A DNA stretch of 64,000 nt. It comes from Rhizobium sp. JAB6 (GTDB taxonomy: Bacteria; Pseudomonadota; Alphaproteobacteria; Rhizobiales; Rhizobiaceae). The stretch is from assembly GCF_003024605.1 (NCBI RefSeq), contig NZ_PYJQ01000001.1:653001-717000 (forward strand), in the 5' to 3' direction. Positions 10,197-17,093 of this stretch are shown piece after piece. The notes beneath the pieces are model-generated. The model saw only the letters and a list, made by a program, of their open reading frames with translations. It had not been told where the DNA came from and did no database searches. A program made the position numbers and the translations under genes. Numbering within the stretch: the stretch's first letter is position 1; every line of letters begins with the position of its first letter.

Positions 10197-10268
10197 AGCA
10201 ATTCCAGGAAAAGTGCGGAGCGGTTTTCCGTCCGGAGTTGCGTAAAAACAAAGAGATAGAGCATTTTC
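10194..10268. repeat. Rhizobial dispersed intergenic repeat (AGAGCAATTCC family)
   Basis: Starting at the LysR stop codon is a segment beginning TAGAGCAATTCCAGGAAAAG and continuing with GCGGTTTTCCGTCCGG and TTGCGTAAAAACAAAGAGAT. I recognise this as a widespread intergenic repeat of Rhizobium genomes, from memory and not from a search. A diverged relative lies at 50461-50518. It may form part of the 3' UTR. Nothing else is evident in the gap to 10458. Confidence 0.6.
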
Positions 10269-10458
10269 GCGATTCGAAGAAAAGCGAAACGGCTGTAAGC
10301 GGTGAGACGATTGTCCAGCAGGACAAGCCATGTCTCCGCGGGTGCATTCGTCGAATACTTGCTGATGTTCGAAGGGCGAAGCCGCTTCGAAGGTTTGCAG
10401 GCATTGCTCGACTGAGGCACAATGCTGTTCTCGACCAGGCAGCGAATGGGGCCTCATC

Positions 10459-10860
10459 ATGCTGATCGGCTCATGTCATTGCGGCAAGACGGGCTGGACG
10501 CTCGAAGGCGATCCAAGCTCGATTACCGCCTGCAACTGTACGCTCTGCCGGCGCTACGGCACGCTGTGGGCCTACGACTACGAAGGAGTGCGGGTCTCCG
10601 TCACCGGGCAGACCGCCTCCTATACTCGCGCCGGCAAGGACAAGCCGTCCCTCGAAATACTGTTCTGCCCGTCCTGCGCCTGCGTCGTGAGCTGGCGAGG
10701 CCTAAGACTGCAAAGGAATGGCCGCCGGCGCATGGCCGTCAATGTTCGGCTGGCGCCGCCCGATCTCGTTGCCGACCTGCCGATCGATCATTTCGATGGG
10801 CTCGATACGTTCGAAGATCTTCCTTCCGACGGGCGATGCGTGCGCGACCTCTGGTTTTGA
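10459..10860 (+). CDS. GFA-family (Mss4-like) zinc-binding protein
   Basis: A 133-residue protein of the GFA (glutathione-dependent formaldehyde-activating-like) family. Zinc ligands are visible: SCHCGK near residues 5-7, CNCTLC near 28-33, and CPSCAC near 72-77. Members have the Mss4-like beta fold; only a few have been shown to react with formaldehyde-glutathione adducts, so the enzymatic role is not assured. The gene is single and faces the large sensor kinase gene tail to tail, with an 18-base gap. Confidence 0.85.
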   Translation: MLIGSCHCGKTGWTLEGDPSSITACNCTLCRRYGTLWAYDYEGVRVSVTGQTASYTRAGKDKPSLEILFCPSCACVVSWRGLRLQRNGRRRMAVNVRLAPPDLVADLPIDHFDGLDTFEDLPSDGRCVRDLWF

Positions 10861-10878
10861 CGCCGAGCCGAAGTTTTT

Positions 10879-13800
10879 TCAGTTCGCCAGTACCCTCGGC
10901 GAGGGGAAGGTGATCTCGACCAGCGTGCCCTCGTTCGGGGCCGAGTTGATCGAGAAGGTTGCCCGGTTGGCGTCGACCATGGCCTTGGTCAGCGGCAGTC
11001 CCAGGCCGGTGCCGTCGCCGCGTTTGCGGGAATTGGTCGAAACCTGCCGGAAGGGCTTCATCGCCTGCTCCAGCTCCGAGCGCGTCATGCCGACGCCGGT
11101 ATCACGGATGCGCATCACGACGCTGCCATTGCCCTCATAGGAGGTCGATACGACGATCTGACCGCCCGACGGGGTAAAGCGGATGGCGTTCGAGAGAATG
11201 TTGAGCGCTATCTGCTTGATCGAGCGCAGGTCGGCAACGACATTCGGCACAGCCTGCGACAGGGCGGTGCGGATGATGACGCGCTGGCTGTTGGCCTGCG
11301 GCTGTATCAAAGACACAGCTTCGGTGATCGCTTCGTTCAGGCCGACAGAGGCGAAATCCAGATCCATCTCGCCGGCCTCGATCTTGGAGATATCGAGAAG
11401 ATCGTTCACGATGTCGAGCACGTGCCGGCCGGAACGGCCGATATCGGTGGCATATTCGATATAGCGCGAGTGACCGATCGGCCCGAAGCGCTCGCCGGCC
11501 ATCATGTCGGAAAAGCCGATGATGGCGTTGAGCGGCGTGCGGATTTCATGGCTGACACGGGCAAGGAAATCCGTCTTGTGGGCATTGGCGGTTTCCGCAG
11601 CGCGCTTGGCGTTGCGCAGCTCTTCTTCCGTGCGCTTCCATTGCGTGATGTCGCGGATGACGGCGCAGTAACCGTTCGAGGAATTCAGCCGACCCATGGT
11701 CATGAACAGCGGCACAAAACCGCCGGAAGCCTCGCGGCCGATCACTTCGCGGCCATCGTTCAGAACGCTGGCGACGCCATGGCCCGAAAGGCCGCCGAGA
11801 TAATCGAGCACCGCCTTCTGGCTTTCATGCGCAAACAGCATGACGAAGGGTTTCCCGCGGGTTTCCTGATCGTCATAGTTGAAGAGTGCGCTCGCCGAGC
11901 GGTTCATCGAGCGGATCTCGCCGTCCTGGCCGATGATGATCACGCCATCCGTCGCCGTCTCCAGCGTCGAGCGCAGTTCTTCGATCTCTACCTGCAGCTT
12001 GGCGACCTTTTCGAGGATGCGCTCGGGGCGGGCTTCTTCAGGAATTGGCGGCGGGGCCGGCGGCTCGTTTCTTTCCACCGGCATCAGCGCCAGCATCAGG
12101 GCCGTACCCTCTTCCCAGCGGATCGACTGCAGCCGGGCCGTCACCGGCACCAGCGCATCATCGGCACGCACGACCATCATTGCGCCGGGCTGCTCGGTCT
12201 TGCCTTCGAGGTCGTTGCGCTGCAGCAGCGCATCCAGTCCGCCGACATGCTCGAGTTCATCGAGGCTGTCATAGCCTGTCAGCCGCAGGAACTCCGGATT
12301 GCCGTGGATCAGGCGGTCACCGGCATGGATGAGGATCGCGAGTGGCAGCTGGTCGATAATGTCGGGCGACAGGCCCGTGCGCATCTTCACGCGCGGTGGA
12401 ATGGCGTTGTTCAGAACGTCGAGGGGATCGAAATCCTCCTCCGGCTCGGCCGATGCCGGCGTCACGTCGACGGTAGCCTCATCAGCCGTTTTCAGGCTGT
12501 TATCGTCCGTGGTCTCGACGAATGTCACGACCGGTGGCGACACTTTCTCTTCCGCACTTGGCGCGGCCGGCTGGTCATCGACATGGCCATTTTCATCGCT
12601 CGTTTCCGGGGTCTCGGGAAGGATCTCGTCAGCCGCATTCGGCTGCGGTGAACTATCGGCACCGTCTTCATGCCGCTCGTCTCGAGGCTCCTCTCCAGGC
12701 TGCTCCGCGCGCTTGCCCAAAGGCTCAAGCTGTCGGGCGATTTCGCGGAAGGCTGCCTGTTCGCTGAGCGAAAGGCCGCTTTGCGTCAATGTCCGGCGCT
12801 CGTGGAGACGGACGACCTTGTCCGACTCGCGGCGGTTCGGCGTCTCGGAAATCCGCAGGGCCGGGGGTTCATAATGCGAGGCTGTCTCGGCTCCGGTGGT
12901 ATCCTGACCGGGGCTCTCCGTCTCTTCCGTTGCCGGAGGAGCTTCCGGAGCGGACTGCTCGTCCAATGCCGCCTCTGCTTCCTGGGCCATTTCGGCAACG
13001 GCCGCAGCGTCATTGGCGGCCTGTGTGCCGAGAGCCATGCCGCGCTTCATCGGATCTTCAATGGCATCCGCCAGACGGACGACCCCGAAGCCTCGGAAGC
13101 CGTCGAATTCGCGGCTGCGCGTATAGGTCGGCAGGGCGGCAAGATCGACCGGCACGGTCAGGCTCGTCCCTTCCACCGGCCAATAGATCGTGCGGCCGGA
13201 CCATGTATCGCGCCGCGCCAGCAGTTCCGCGATCTTGCCATCCGGATCGAGATTGAAACGGCTCGCCACATCGGCAAAGGCGATACCGGCAATCTGAGCG
13301 GCATGCGGCCCCACCGCATCGGCAAATTCGCGCGAAACCTCGCTGAAACGGCCGGCGGCATCGATCTTCCAGACGAAACGGGTGGCGCGTCCGTTGCGCT
13401 TGAAATTGAAGCCTTGCGAGGGCGTGTTTTCGGTATCGGCATCTGCTTCCGGCGGAGGTGGTTCCGCTGCTGCGGTTTTCTCTGGGGCAGTGTTATCTCC
13501 GCCATTCGTCACGGTTTCCGGCGGATGCTCATCGGCATGAGCTTCGGTTCCGCTAGCTGCTTCGGTCGCGCTATCCGCATCGGCGGTCGCTTGCGTTCCG
13601 GCTGCGCTCGGACTTCCGGCGGCCGAGACTGCTTCCCCTGGCTCATCCTCCCGATATTCCGGAGTTTCGTCCAGCTCCTCAATGCCGGCCACCGCATCGA
13701 TGATGTCGCCGAACGGGGCGGTCGAAGCGGGTCTTGGCTCTTCGTCCGGCGCTGCTGCTTCGAGTTCCTTGCGGGTTTCTTCCGCCTGCGGTTCCAGGGC

Positions 13801-14517
13801 CGCAGCGGGGCCGGCTTCATCGGCAAGGCTTTCCGTCGGGTCGAGATGGCCAAGCACCGTTTCCACGACGAACAGCAGGTGCAGGGCCGGGATTTCGGAG
13901 AGCTTGCCGATGGCGGCAGGCAGATAGCCGTGGCCCGTCGGGATCGGCCGCTTGATGAGGCGATCGGGCTGTGCGCCTGCCATCGTCGTCAGCATCCGCG
14001 CCGTCTGCGGCGTTACGCCGAGCGTCCTGAAGCCGGCGGAGGCGGTAACGATTTCGCCGTCGCGGCCGATGACGGCCATATGGGTATCGGGATCGTCGAA
14101 TCCATCGATCATGCGCTTGGCGCATTCCGCCACCGCGAGCGGCTTCGCGGAGACCGGAGAGGAAAACAACACGGCCTCTTCGCCGGCCTGGATGCGGATG
14201 AGCTCCACGGCAGCATTGACGACGGCCCGCTGGAAACCCGAGGCCATGCGGATCAGGAATGTGCGCTGGTCGCCGACAGCACCGAGGCCGCGCGCGGTCG
14301 CCTCGATCTGGCGAAACGAAATGTCGCCGGACTTCGGACCCTGCTCGATGAAATCGTAAATAATATTATAGCCGAAAAGGTTGGCGCCGGCGGCATTTGC
14401 CCATAGCACGCGGTCCATGCCGGTCGAGAACATGACCATGGCTTCACCGCGCGCAAAACGTTCCCGAACGCGCGGATGCACGGCAATGTCAATGAACGGG
14501 TATTGAATTGCGGGCAT
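10879..14517 (-). CDS. PdhS/PleC/DivJ-type PAS sensor histidine kinase, cell-cycle type
   Basis: A 1212-residue, apparently soluble histidine kinase with no clear membrane helices. The C-terminus has a HisKA domain with HEIRTPLNAIIGFSDMM (phospho-acceptor His about 990) and a HATPase domain (NILSNAIRF, DTGVGMT, GTGLGLPL). Upstream are PAS domains near 715-815 and 845-960. The N-terminal 240 residues contain PAS-like segments, followed by long acidic, low-complexity stretches (about 240-375 and 510-700). The HisKA sequence with ERFGPIG and RYIEYA is typical of the PdhS/PleC/DivJ/CbrA group that controls DivK and thus CtrA. A perfect CtrA-type site lies 40 bases upstream. Which PdhS paralogue this is cannot be decided without alignment. 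Confidence 0.85.
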   Translation of the reverse strand: MPAIQYPFIDIAVHPRVRERFARGEAMVMFSTGMDRVLWANAAGANLFGYNIIYDFIEQGPKSGDISFRQIEATARGLGAVGDQRTFLIRMASGFQRAVVNAAVELIRIQAGEEAVLFSSPVSAKPLAVAECAKRMIDGFDDPDTHMAVIGRDGEIVTASAGFRTLGVTPQTARMLTTMAGAQPDRLIKRPIPTGHGYLPAAIGKLSEIPALHLLFVVETVLGHLDPTESLADEAGPAAALEPQAEETRKELEAAAPDEEPRPASTAPFGDIIDAVAGIEELDETPEYREDEPGEAVSAAGSPSAAGTQATADADSATEAASGTEAHADEHPPETVTNGGDNTAPEKTAAAEPPPPEADADTENTPSQGFNFKRNGRATRFVWKIDAAGRFSEVSREFADAVGPHAAQIAGIAFADVASRFNLDPDGKIAELLARRDTWSGRTIYWPVEGTSLTVPVDLAALPTYTRSREFDGFRGFGVVRLADAIEDPMKRGMALGTQAANDAAAVAEMAQEAEAALDEQSAPEAPPATEETESPGQDTTGAETASHYEPPALRISETPNRRESDKVVRLHERRTLTQSGLSLSEQAAFREIARQLEPLGKRAEQPGEEPRDERHEDGADSSPQPNAADEILPETPETSDENGHVDDQPAAPSAEEKVSPPVVTFVETTDDNSLKTADEATVDVTPASAEPEEDFDPLDVLNNAIPPRVKMRTGLSPDIIDQLPLAILIHAGDRLIHGNPEFLRLTGYDSLDELEHVGGLDALLQRNDLEGKTEQPGAMMVVRADDALVPVTARLQSIRWEEGTALMLALMPVERNEPPAPPPIPEEARPERILEKVAKLQVEIEELRSTLETATDGVIIIGQDGEIRSMNRSASALFNYDDQETRGKPFVMLFAHESQKAVLDYLGGLSGHGVASVLNDGREVIGREASGGFVPLFMTMGRLNSSNGYCAVIRDITQWKRTEEELRNAKRAAETANAHKTDFLARVSHEIRTPLNAIIGFSDMMAGERFGPIGHSRYIEYATDIGRSGRHVLDIVNDLLDISKIEAGEMDLDFASVGLNEAITEAVSLIQPQANSQRVIIRTALSQAVPNVVADLRSIKQIALNILSNAIRFTPSGGQIVVSTSYEGNGSVVMRIRDTGVGMTRSELEQAMKPFRQVSTNSRKRGDGTGLGLPLTKAMVDANRATFSINSAPNEGTLVEITFPSPRVLAN

Positions 14518-14556
14518 TTTCCAACCTGTCTTGCGGGCGTAACCGCCTCTCGTGAT

Positions 14557-14571
14557 TTAATAGTTTATTAA
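14557..14571. promoter_or_regulatory. CtrA-type binding site upstream of the PdhS-like kinase
   Basis: TTAA-N7-TTAA matches the full CtrA consensus exactly, 40 bases upstream of the kinase ATG at 14517. This region is shared with the divergent phasin gene 168 bases away, but position favours the kinase promoter. Confidence 0.6.
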
Positions 14572-14633
14572 TAACGGCGCCCTGCTTTTCGGTCCAGCGA
14601 GCGCCCCATTTTTCAGCCGGAAAGGTTAACGCC

Positions 14634-14682
14634 TTGTGCGGCGCACAAATATGTTGCACCGCACAATAATCTATATTATATA
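14634..14682 (+). promoter_or_regulatory. Phasin promoter with overlapping palindromic operator (PhaR-type candidate)
   Basis: A perfect palindrome, TTGTGCG-G-CGCACAA, covers 14634-14648, and another CGCACAA half-site lies at 14660-14666. A good promoter overlaps it: -35 TTGCAC (14654-14659), 17-base spacer, -10 TATATA (14677-14682). PHA regulators of the PhaR/AniA family bind GC-containing TTG/CAA dyads at phasin promoters and are released by PHB granules, so a PhaR operator is a reasonable inference. Confidence 0.5.
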
Positions 14683-14738
14683 CTCCTCACACAGGTTCAC
14701 GACGGCCCCTCAGGGAGGGCCATTTTAGGAGCGTAATC

Positions 14739-15185
14739 ATGGCTACTGTAAAGAAAGACGACGTTTTTTCAACGGCTGCATTCGACCCGTCCAAGTTCTC
14801 CGAATCCTTCCGCGACTTCGCCGAAAAGGGCGCCGCCCAGTCCAAGGAAGCCTTTGCCAAGCTGAAGGCTGCCACCGAAGAAGCAGGCAAGACAGTTGAA
14901 GCAACGGTGCAGACGGCACAGGCTGGTTCAGTAGAAATCGGCCTCAAGGCTATCGACGTTCTGCGCACCAATGCCGAAAGCTCGCTGGCTCACATGGAAG
15001 CCCTGCTGCGCGTCAAGTCCGTTGCAGAGCTCTTCGAACTTCAGACCGCTTTCATCCGCAAGCAGGCCGAAGTCACCGTCGAGCAGGCCAAGTCCATCCA
15101 GGACACCACCAAGAAGGTCGCCGAGAAGCTGGCAAAGCCCGCCAAGGATGCCGCTGAAAAGGCAATGGCCTCCTTCAAGGCCTAA
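14739..15185 (+). CDS. phaP: Phasin (PHB granule-associated protein)
   Basis: A 148-residue phasin-family protein, almost entirely amphipathic helix and rich in A, K and E. It opens with a typical phasin segment around KFSESFRDFAEKG and has the core region SLAHMEALLRVKSVAELFELQ near 80-105. Phasins coat polyhydroxybutyrate granules and set their size and number. The ATG is preceded by TAGGAG at eight bases. It has its own promoter and a strong terminator, so it is a monocistronic unit, probably highly expressed when PHB accumulates. No other PHB synthesis gene is in the window apart from the unlinked acetoacetyl-CoA synthetase. Confidence 0.88.
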   Translation: MATVKKDDVFSTAAFDPSKFSESFRDFAEKGAAQSKEAFAKLKAATEEAGKTVEATVQTAQAGSVEIGLKAIDVLRTNAESSLAHMEALLRVKSVAELFELQTAFIRKQAEVTVEQAKSIQDTTKKVAEKLAKPAKDAAEKAMASFKA

Positions 15186-15216
15186 TCATTTCCGACAAGC
15201 CTCCCAAGGCACGAAT

Positions 15217-15253
15217 GTCCCGTTCCCAGCTGAGAGCCTGGGGCGGGACTTTT
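15217..15253 (+). terminator. Phasin terminator
   Basis: GTCCCG and CCCAG pair with CTGGG and CGGGAC around an eight-base loop, with a small internal bulge, followed by TTTT. It lies 32 bases past the phasin stop. Confidence 0.8.
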
Positions 15254-15401
15254 CATTTGCTGAACAGCCGGCTGGGCCGGTATCTGGCCGCGCATCATCA
15301 TTTGGATATCTGCAAAGCTTTTTCATATTGCGGGGAGATAGGACTTGAAATAATTTCAAAGTCCTCGTATGTCACCCCCGTTCGCGGCGACGCGAGCAAG
15401 T

Positions 15402-15478
15402 GCGGTTGTAGCTCAGTTGGTTAGAGCGCAGGTTTGTGGCACCTGAGGTCGGAGGTTCGAGACCCCCCAACCGTACCA
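15402..15478 (+). tRNA. tRNA-His (GTG)
   Basis: A 77-base cloverleaf with encoded CCA. The anticodon loop TTGTGGC carries GTG at 15436-15438 between stems CAGGT and ACCTG; the D arm is GCTC/GAGC and the T loop is TTCGAGA. The acceptor stem GCGGTTG pairs with CAACCGT, giving a G1:U72 wobble, and the discriminator base is A73. There is no G-1:C73 pair. The T stem has one A-C mismatch. This matches the unusual alphaproteobacterial tRNA-His class recognised by a divergent HisRS. Confidence 0.93.
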
Positions 15479-15530
15479 TTTTCTCTCCGGTTCGTTTGTA
15501 GAAGATGCCGACGCCTTTGACCTAGCGGGC

Positions 15531-15677
15531 CTATTTCCTGTCTTCAGGCTTCTTCGCGACATGGCCGGGCGATATCGGATCGCTTGCCGGAAAAGTCTCC
15601 TCCAGCGCTTCCTCCAGATAATCGTCCTGCTCCTTGTGTTCTTTCTCGTCCGGTTTCTGCTGCTTCTTGTCGCTCAT
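15531..15677 (-). CDS. Small acidic/basic protein with ETFPASDP motif
   Basis: A 48-residue, highly charged, soluble protein. The first part is rich in K, E, Q and D (MSDKKQQKPDEKEHKEQDD); the second has the conserved-looking stretch LEEALEETFPASDPISPGH, a motif I have seen in small uncharacterised alphaproteobacterial proteins. I start it at the ATG at 15677 because GGGAGCCAGGA precedes it and the motif-bearing part begins just after; the open frame extends upstream without an RBS. Function unknown, and no obvious partner among its neighbours. Confidence 0.6.
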   Translation of the reverse strand: MSDKKQQKPDEKEHKEQDDYLEEALEETFPASDPISPGHVAKKPEDRK

Positions 15678-15859
15678 CGTCCTGGCTCCCTGATCTCTCC
15701 GGAAAATACTAGGTCTCGTCCGGTCTTTGTCCAGCAGCAAGGCGGGGGTGGGGAACCGCGCACCTGTGGCGAATGCGTGCCGCATACCGAAATTATCTTG
15801 GAACCGTCCGCATCGCTCGTAGTTGTGTCCGTATCGGCAAGCAGACGAAAGGAACGGGC

Positions 15860-16066
15860 ATGTCTGTACCGAACGAGCCTATCCCCGATGCACCTCCGAT
15901 GCCGGAGCCAGGCTGGGCGCCGAAGCCGCCGATTGGAGAGCCGGAGCCGGACAGGTTGCCGGATGAGGCTCCCGTCCCTAATCCCGACGAGAACGAGGAG
16001 CCGCCGAAGCATGCGGAGGCTCAGCCGCCGCATGCGCCGTCCTGGTGGTGCAGCCTGATAGCCTGA
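15860..16066 (+). CDS. Small proline-rich hypothetical protein
   Basis: A 68-residue ORF with about one third proline, arranged as irregular PxP repeats (PEPGWAPKPP, EPEPDRLPDE, PNPDENEEPP), and ending in SWWCSLIA. AAAGGAA lies well placed before the ATG. The composition suggests an extended, disordered protein. There are no recognisable domains, and the ORF could be spurious, although the RBS and the uniform composition argue for a gene. It ends 21 bases before the convergent LysR gene. Confidence 0.42.
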   Translation: MSVPNEPIPDAPPMPEPGWAPKPPIGEPEPDRLPDEAPVPNPDENEEPPKHAEAQPPHAPSWWCSLIA

Positions 16067-16087
16067 TGCGTGACCTTCGGCACCCTT

Positions 16088-16975
16088 TCAAAGGAAGATT
16101 CGCCGCTCCTCGCTGACCAGCTCCTGCAGAAAGTCCGCAACAGTACGCACGCGCACCAGATCGCGGGCGCTTTCATGATAGGTCGTCCAATAGGCACGCT
16201 TGATGGAGACATCCGGCAGAATGCGGACCAGCTCCGAAAACTGTCTGGCAATATAATCATGCAGAATGCCGATGCCGGCGCCGGAACGCACCGCTTCCGT
16301 TTGGCCGATCGCGGTGGAGATCTCGAAGGAGGCGTCCCAGCTGCGCATGATCTCGCCGGAAAAATTGAGCGATGCCGTAAAGATCAGGTCCTCGACATAG
16401 CCGACGCGCGGATGCAGCTTCAGCGCCTCGACGCTGTCGGGCAATCCGGCCTGCTCCAGATAGCCTTTCGAGGCATAAAGGCCCAGCGTATAATCCGTCA
16501 ATTTCGATGAGACGAGGCGACCCTGCTCGGGACGTTCGAGCGTAATCGCGATATCGGCCTCGCGCTGCGACAGCGAGAAGGAGCGGGGAACGGGCACGAG
16601 CTGGATGCGCAGTTCCGGATAGCGGGCGATCAGCCGCCCGAGCCGCGGCGCGAGGAAGGAAACTCCGAAGCCATCAGGCGCGCCGATACGCACCGTGCCT
16701 GTTATGGCGCTGTCGAGGTGGCCGACGCTCGCCTGGGCGCGCAGCATTTCGGTTTCCATGCGCTCCGCCGCATGCAGGAAGATTTCGCCCTCAGCGGTCA
16801 GGTCGCAGCCATTGGTGCGCCGCACCAGCAGCCGCGTCTTCAGCCGCTCCTCCAGCGTCGTCACGCGACGGGAAAGAGTGGCGTGGTTGACGCCGAGCCG
16901 CTTGGAGGCGGCAAGAATCTGCCCGGTGCGCGCCACCGCCAGAAACATGCGGACGTCATCCCAATCCATTGGCAT
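16088..16975 (-). CDS. LysR-family transcriptional regulator divergent from mmsA
   Basis: A 295-residue LysR-type regulator. The DNA-binding helix-turn-helix is near residues 18-45 (ILAASKRLGVNHATLSRRVTTLEE), followed by the usual effector-binding domain. The NHATLSRR variant belongs to the subgroup in which a histidine replaces the usual Q/S of SQSAVS. It is divergent from mmsA, with a nine-base inverted repeat in the 118-base gap, so it probably regulates mmsA and itself. The effector is likely a valine, inositol or propionate catabolite, but this is inferred only from the neighbour. Confidence 0.87.
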   Translation of the reverse strand: MPMDWDDVRMFLAVARTGQILAASKRLGVNHATLSRRVTTLEERLKTRLLVRRTNGCDLTAEGEIFLHAAERMETEMLRAQASVGHLDSAITGTVRIGAPDGFGVSFLAPRLGRLIARYPELRIQLVPVPRSFSLSQREADIAITLERPEQGRLVSSKLTDYTLGLYASKGYLEQAGLPDSVEALKLHPRVGYVEDLIFTASLNFSGEIMRSWDASFEISTAIGQTEAVRSGAGIGILHDYIARQFSELVRILPDVSIKRAYWTTYHESARDLVRVRTVADFLQELVSEERRIFL

Positions 16976-17003
16976 CCTCTCTTCAATAGGAAGGACTTTA
17001 ATT

Positions 17004-17046
17004 TTTGCACAACGGTTGCTTATAGCAGCTCATTGATTTGTGCAAA
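17004..17046. promoter_or_regulatory. Inverted repeat in the LysR/mmsA divergent promoter
   Basis: TTTGCACAA (17004-17012) and TTGTGCAAA (17038-17046) are perfect inverted repeats 25 bases apart. Their position fits a pair of LysR-family binding sites controlling mmsA. Confidence 0.45.
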
Positions 17047-17093
17047 TTGAAGTGCCATCCTGTCAGCATCCAAGAAAACGAGGAGGCACATCC

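Noticed and set aside
12670..14406. A 578-codon open frame on the plus strand, opposite the sensor kinase gene (and another of 409 codons at 11422).
   Set aside because: High GC and the low-complexity composition of the kinase gene keep the opposite frame open. The translation lacks domain-like patterns, no good RBS is present, and the minus-strand kinase is clearly real.
15402..15478. Integration site for a mobile element at tRNA-His.
   Set aside because: tRNA genes are common attachment sites, but there is no integrase, no direct repeat of the tRNA 3' end downstream, and the flanking genes look ordinary.
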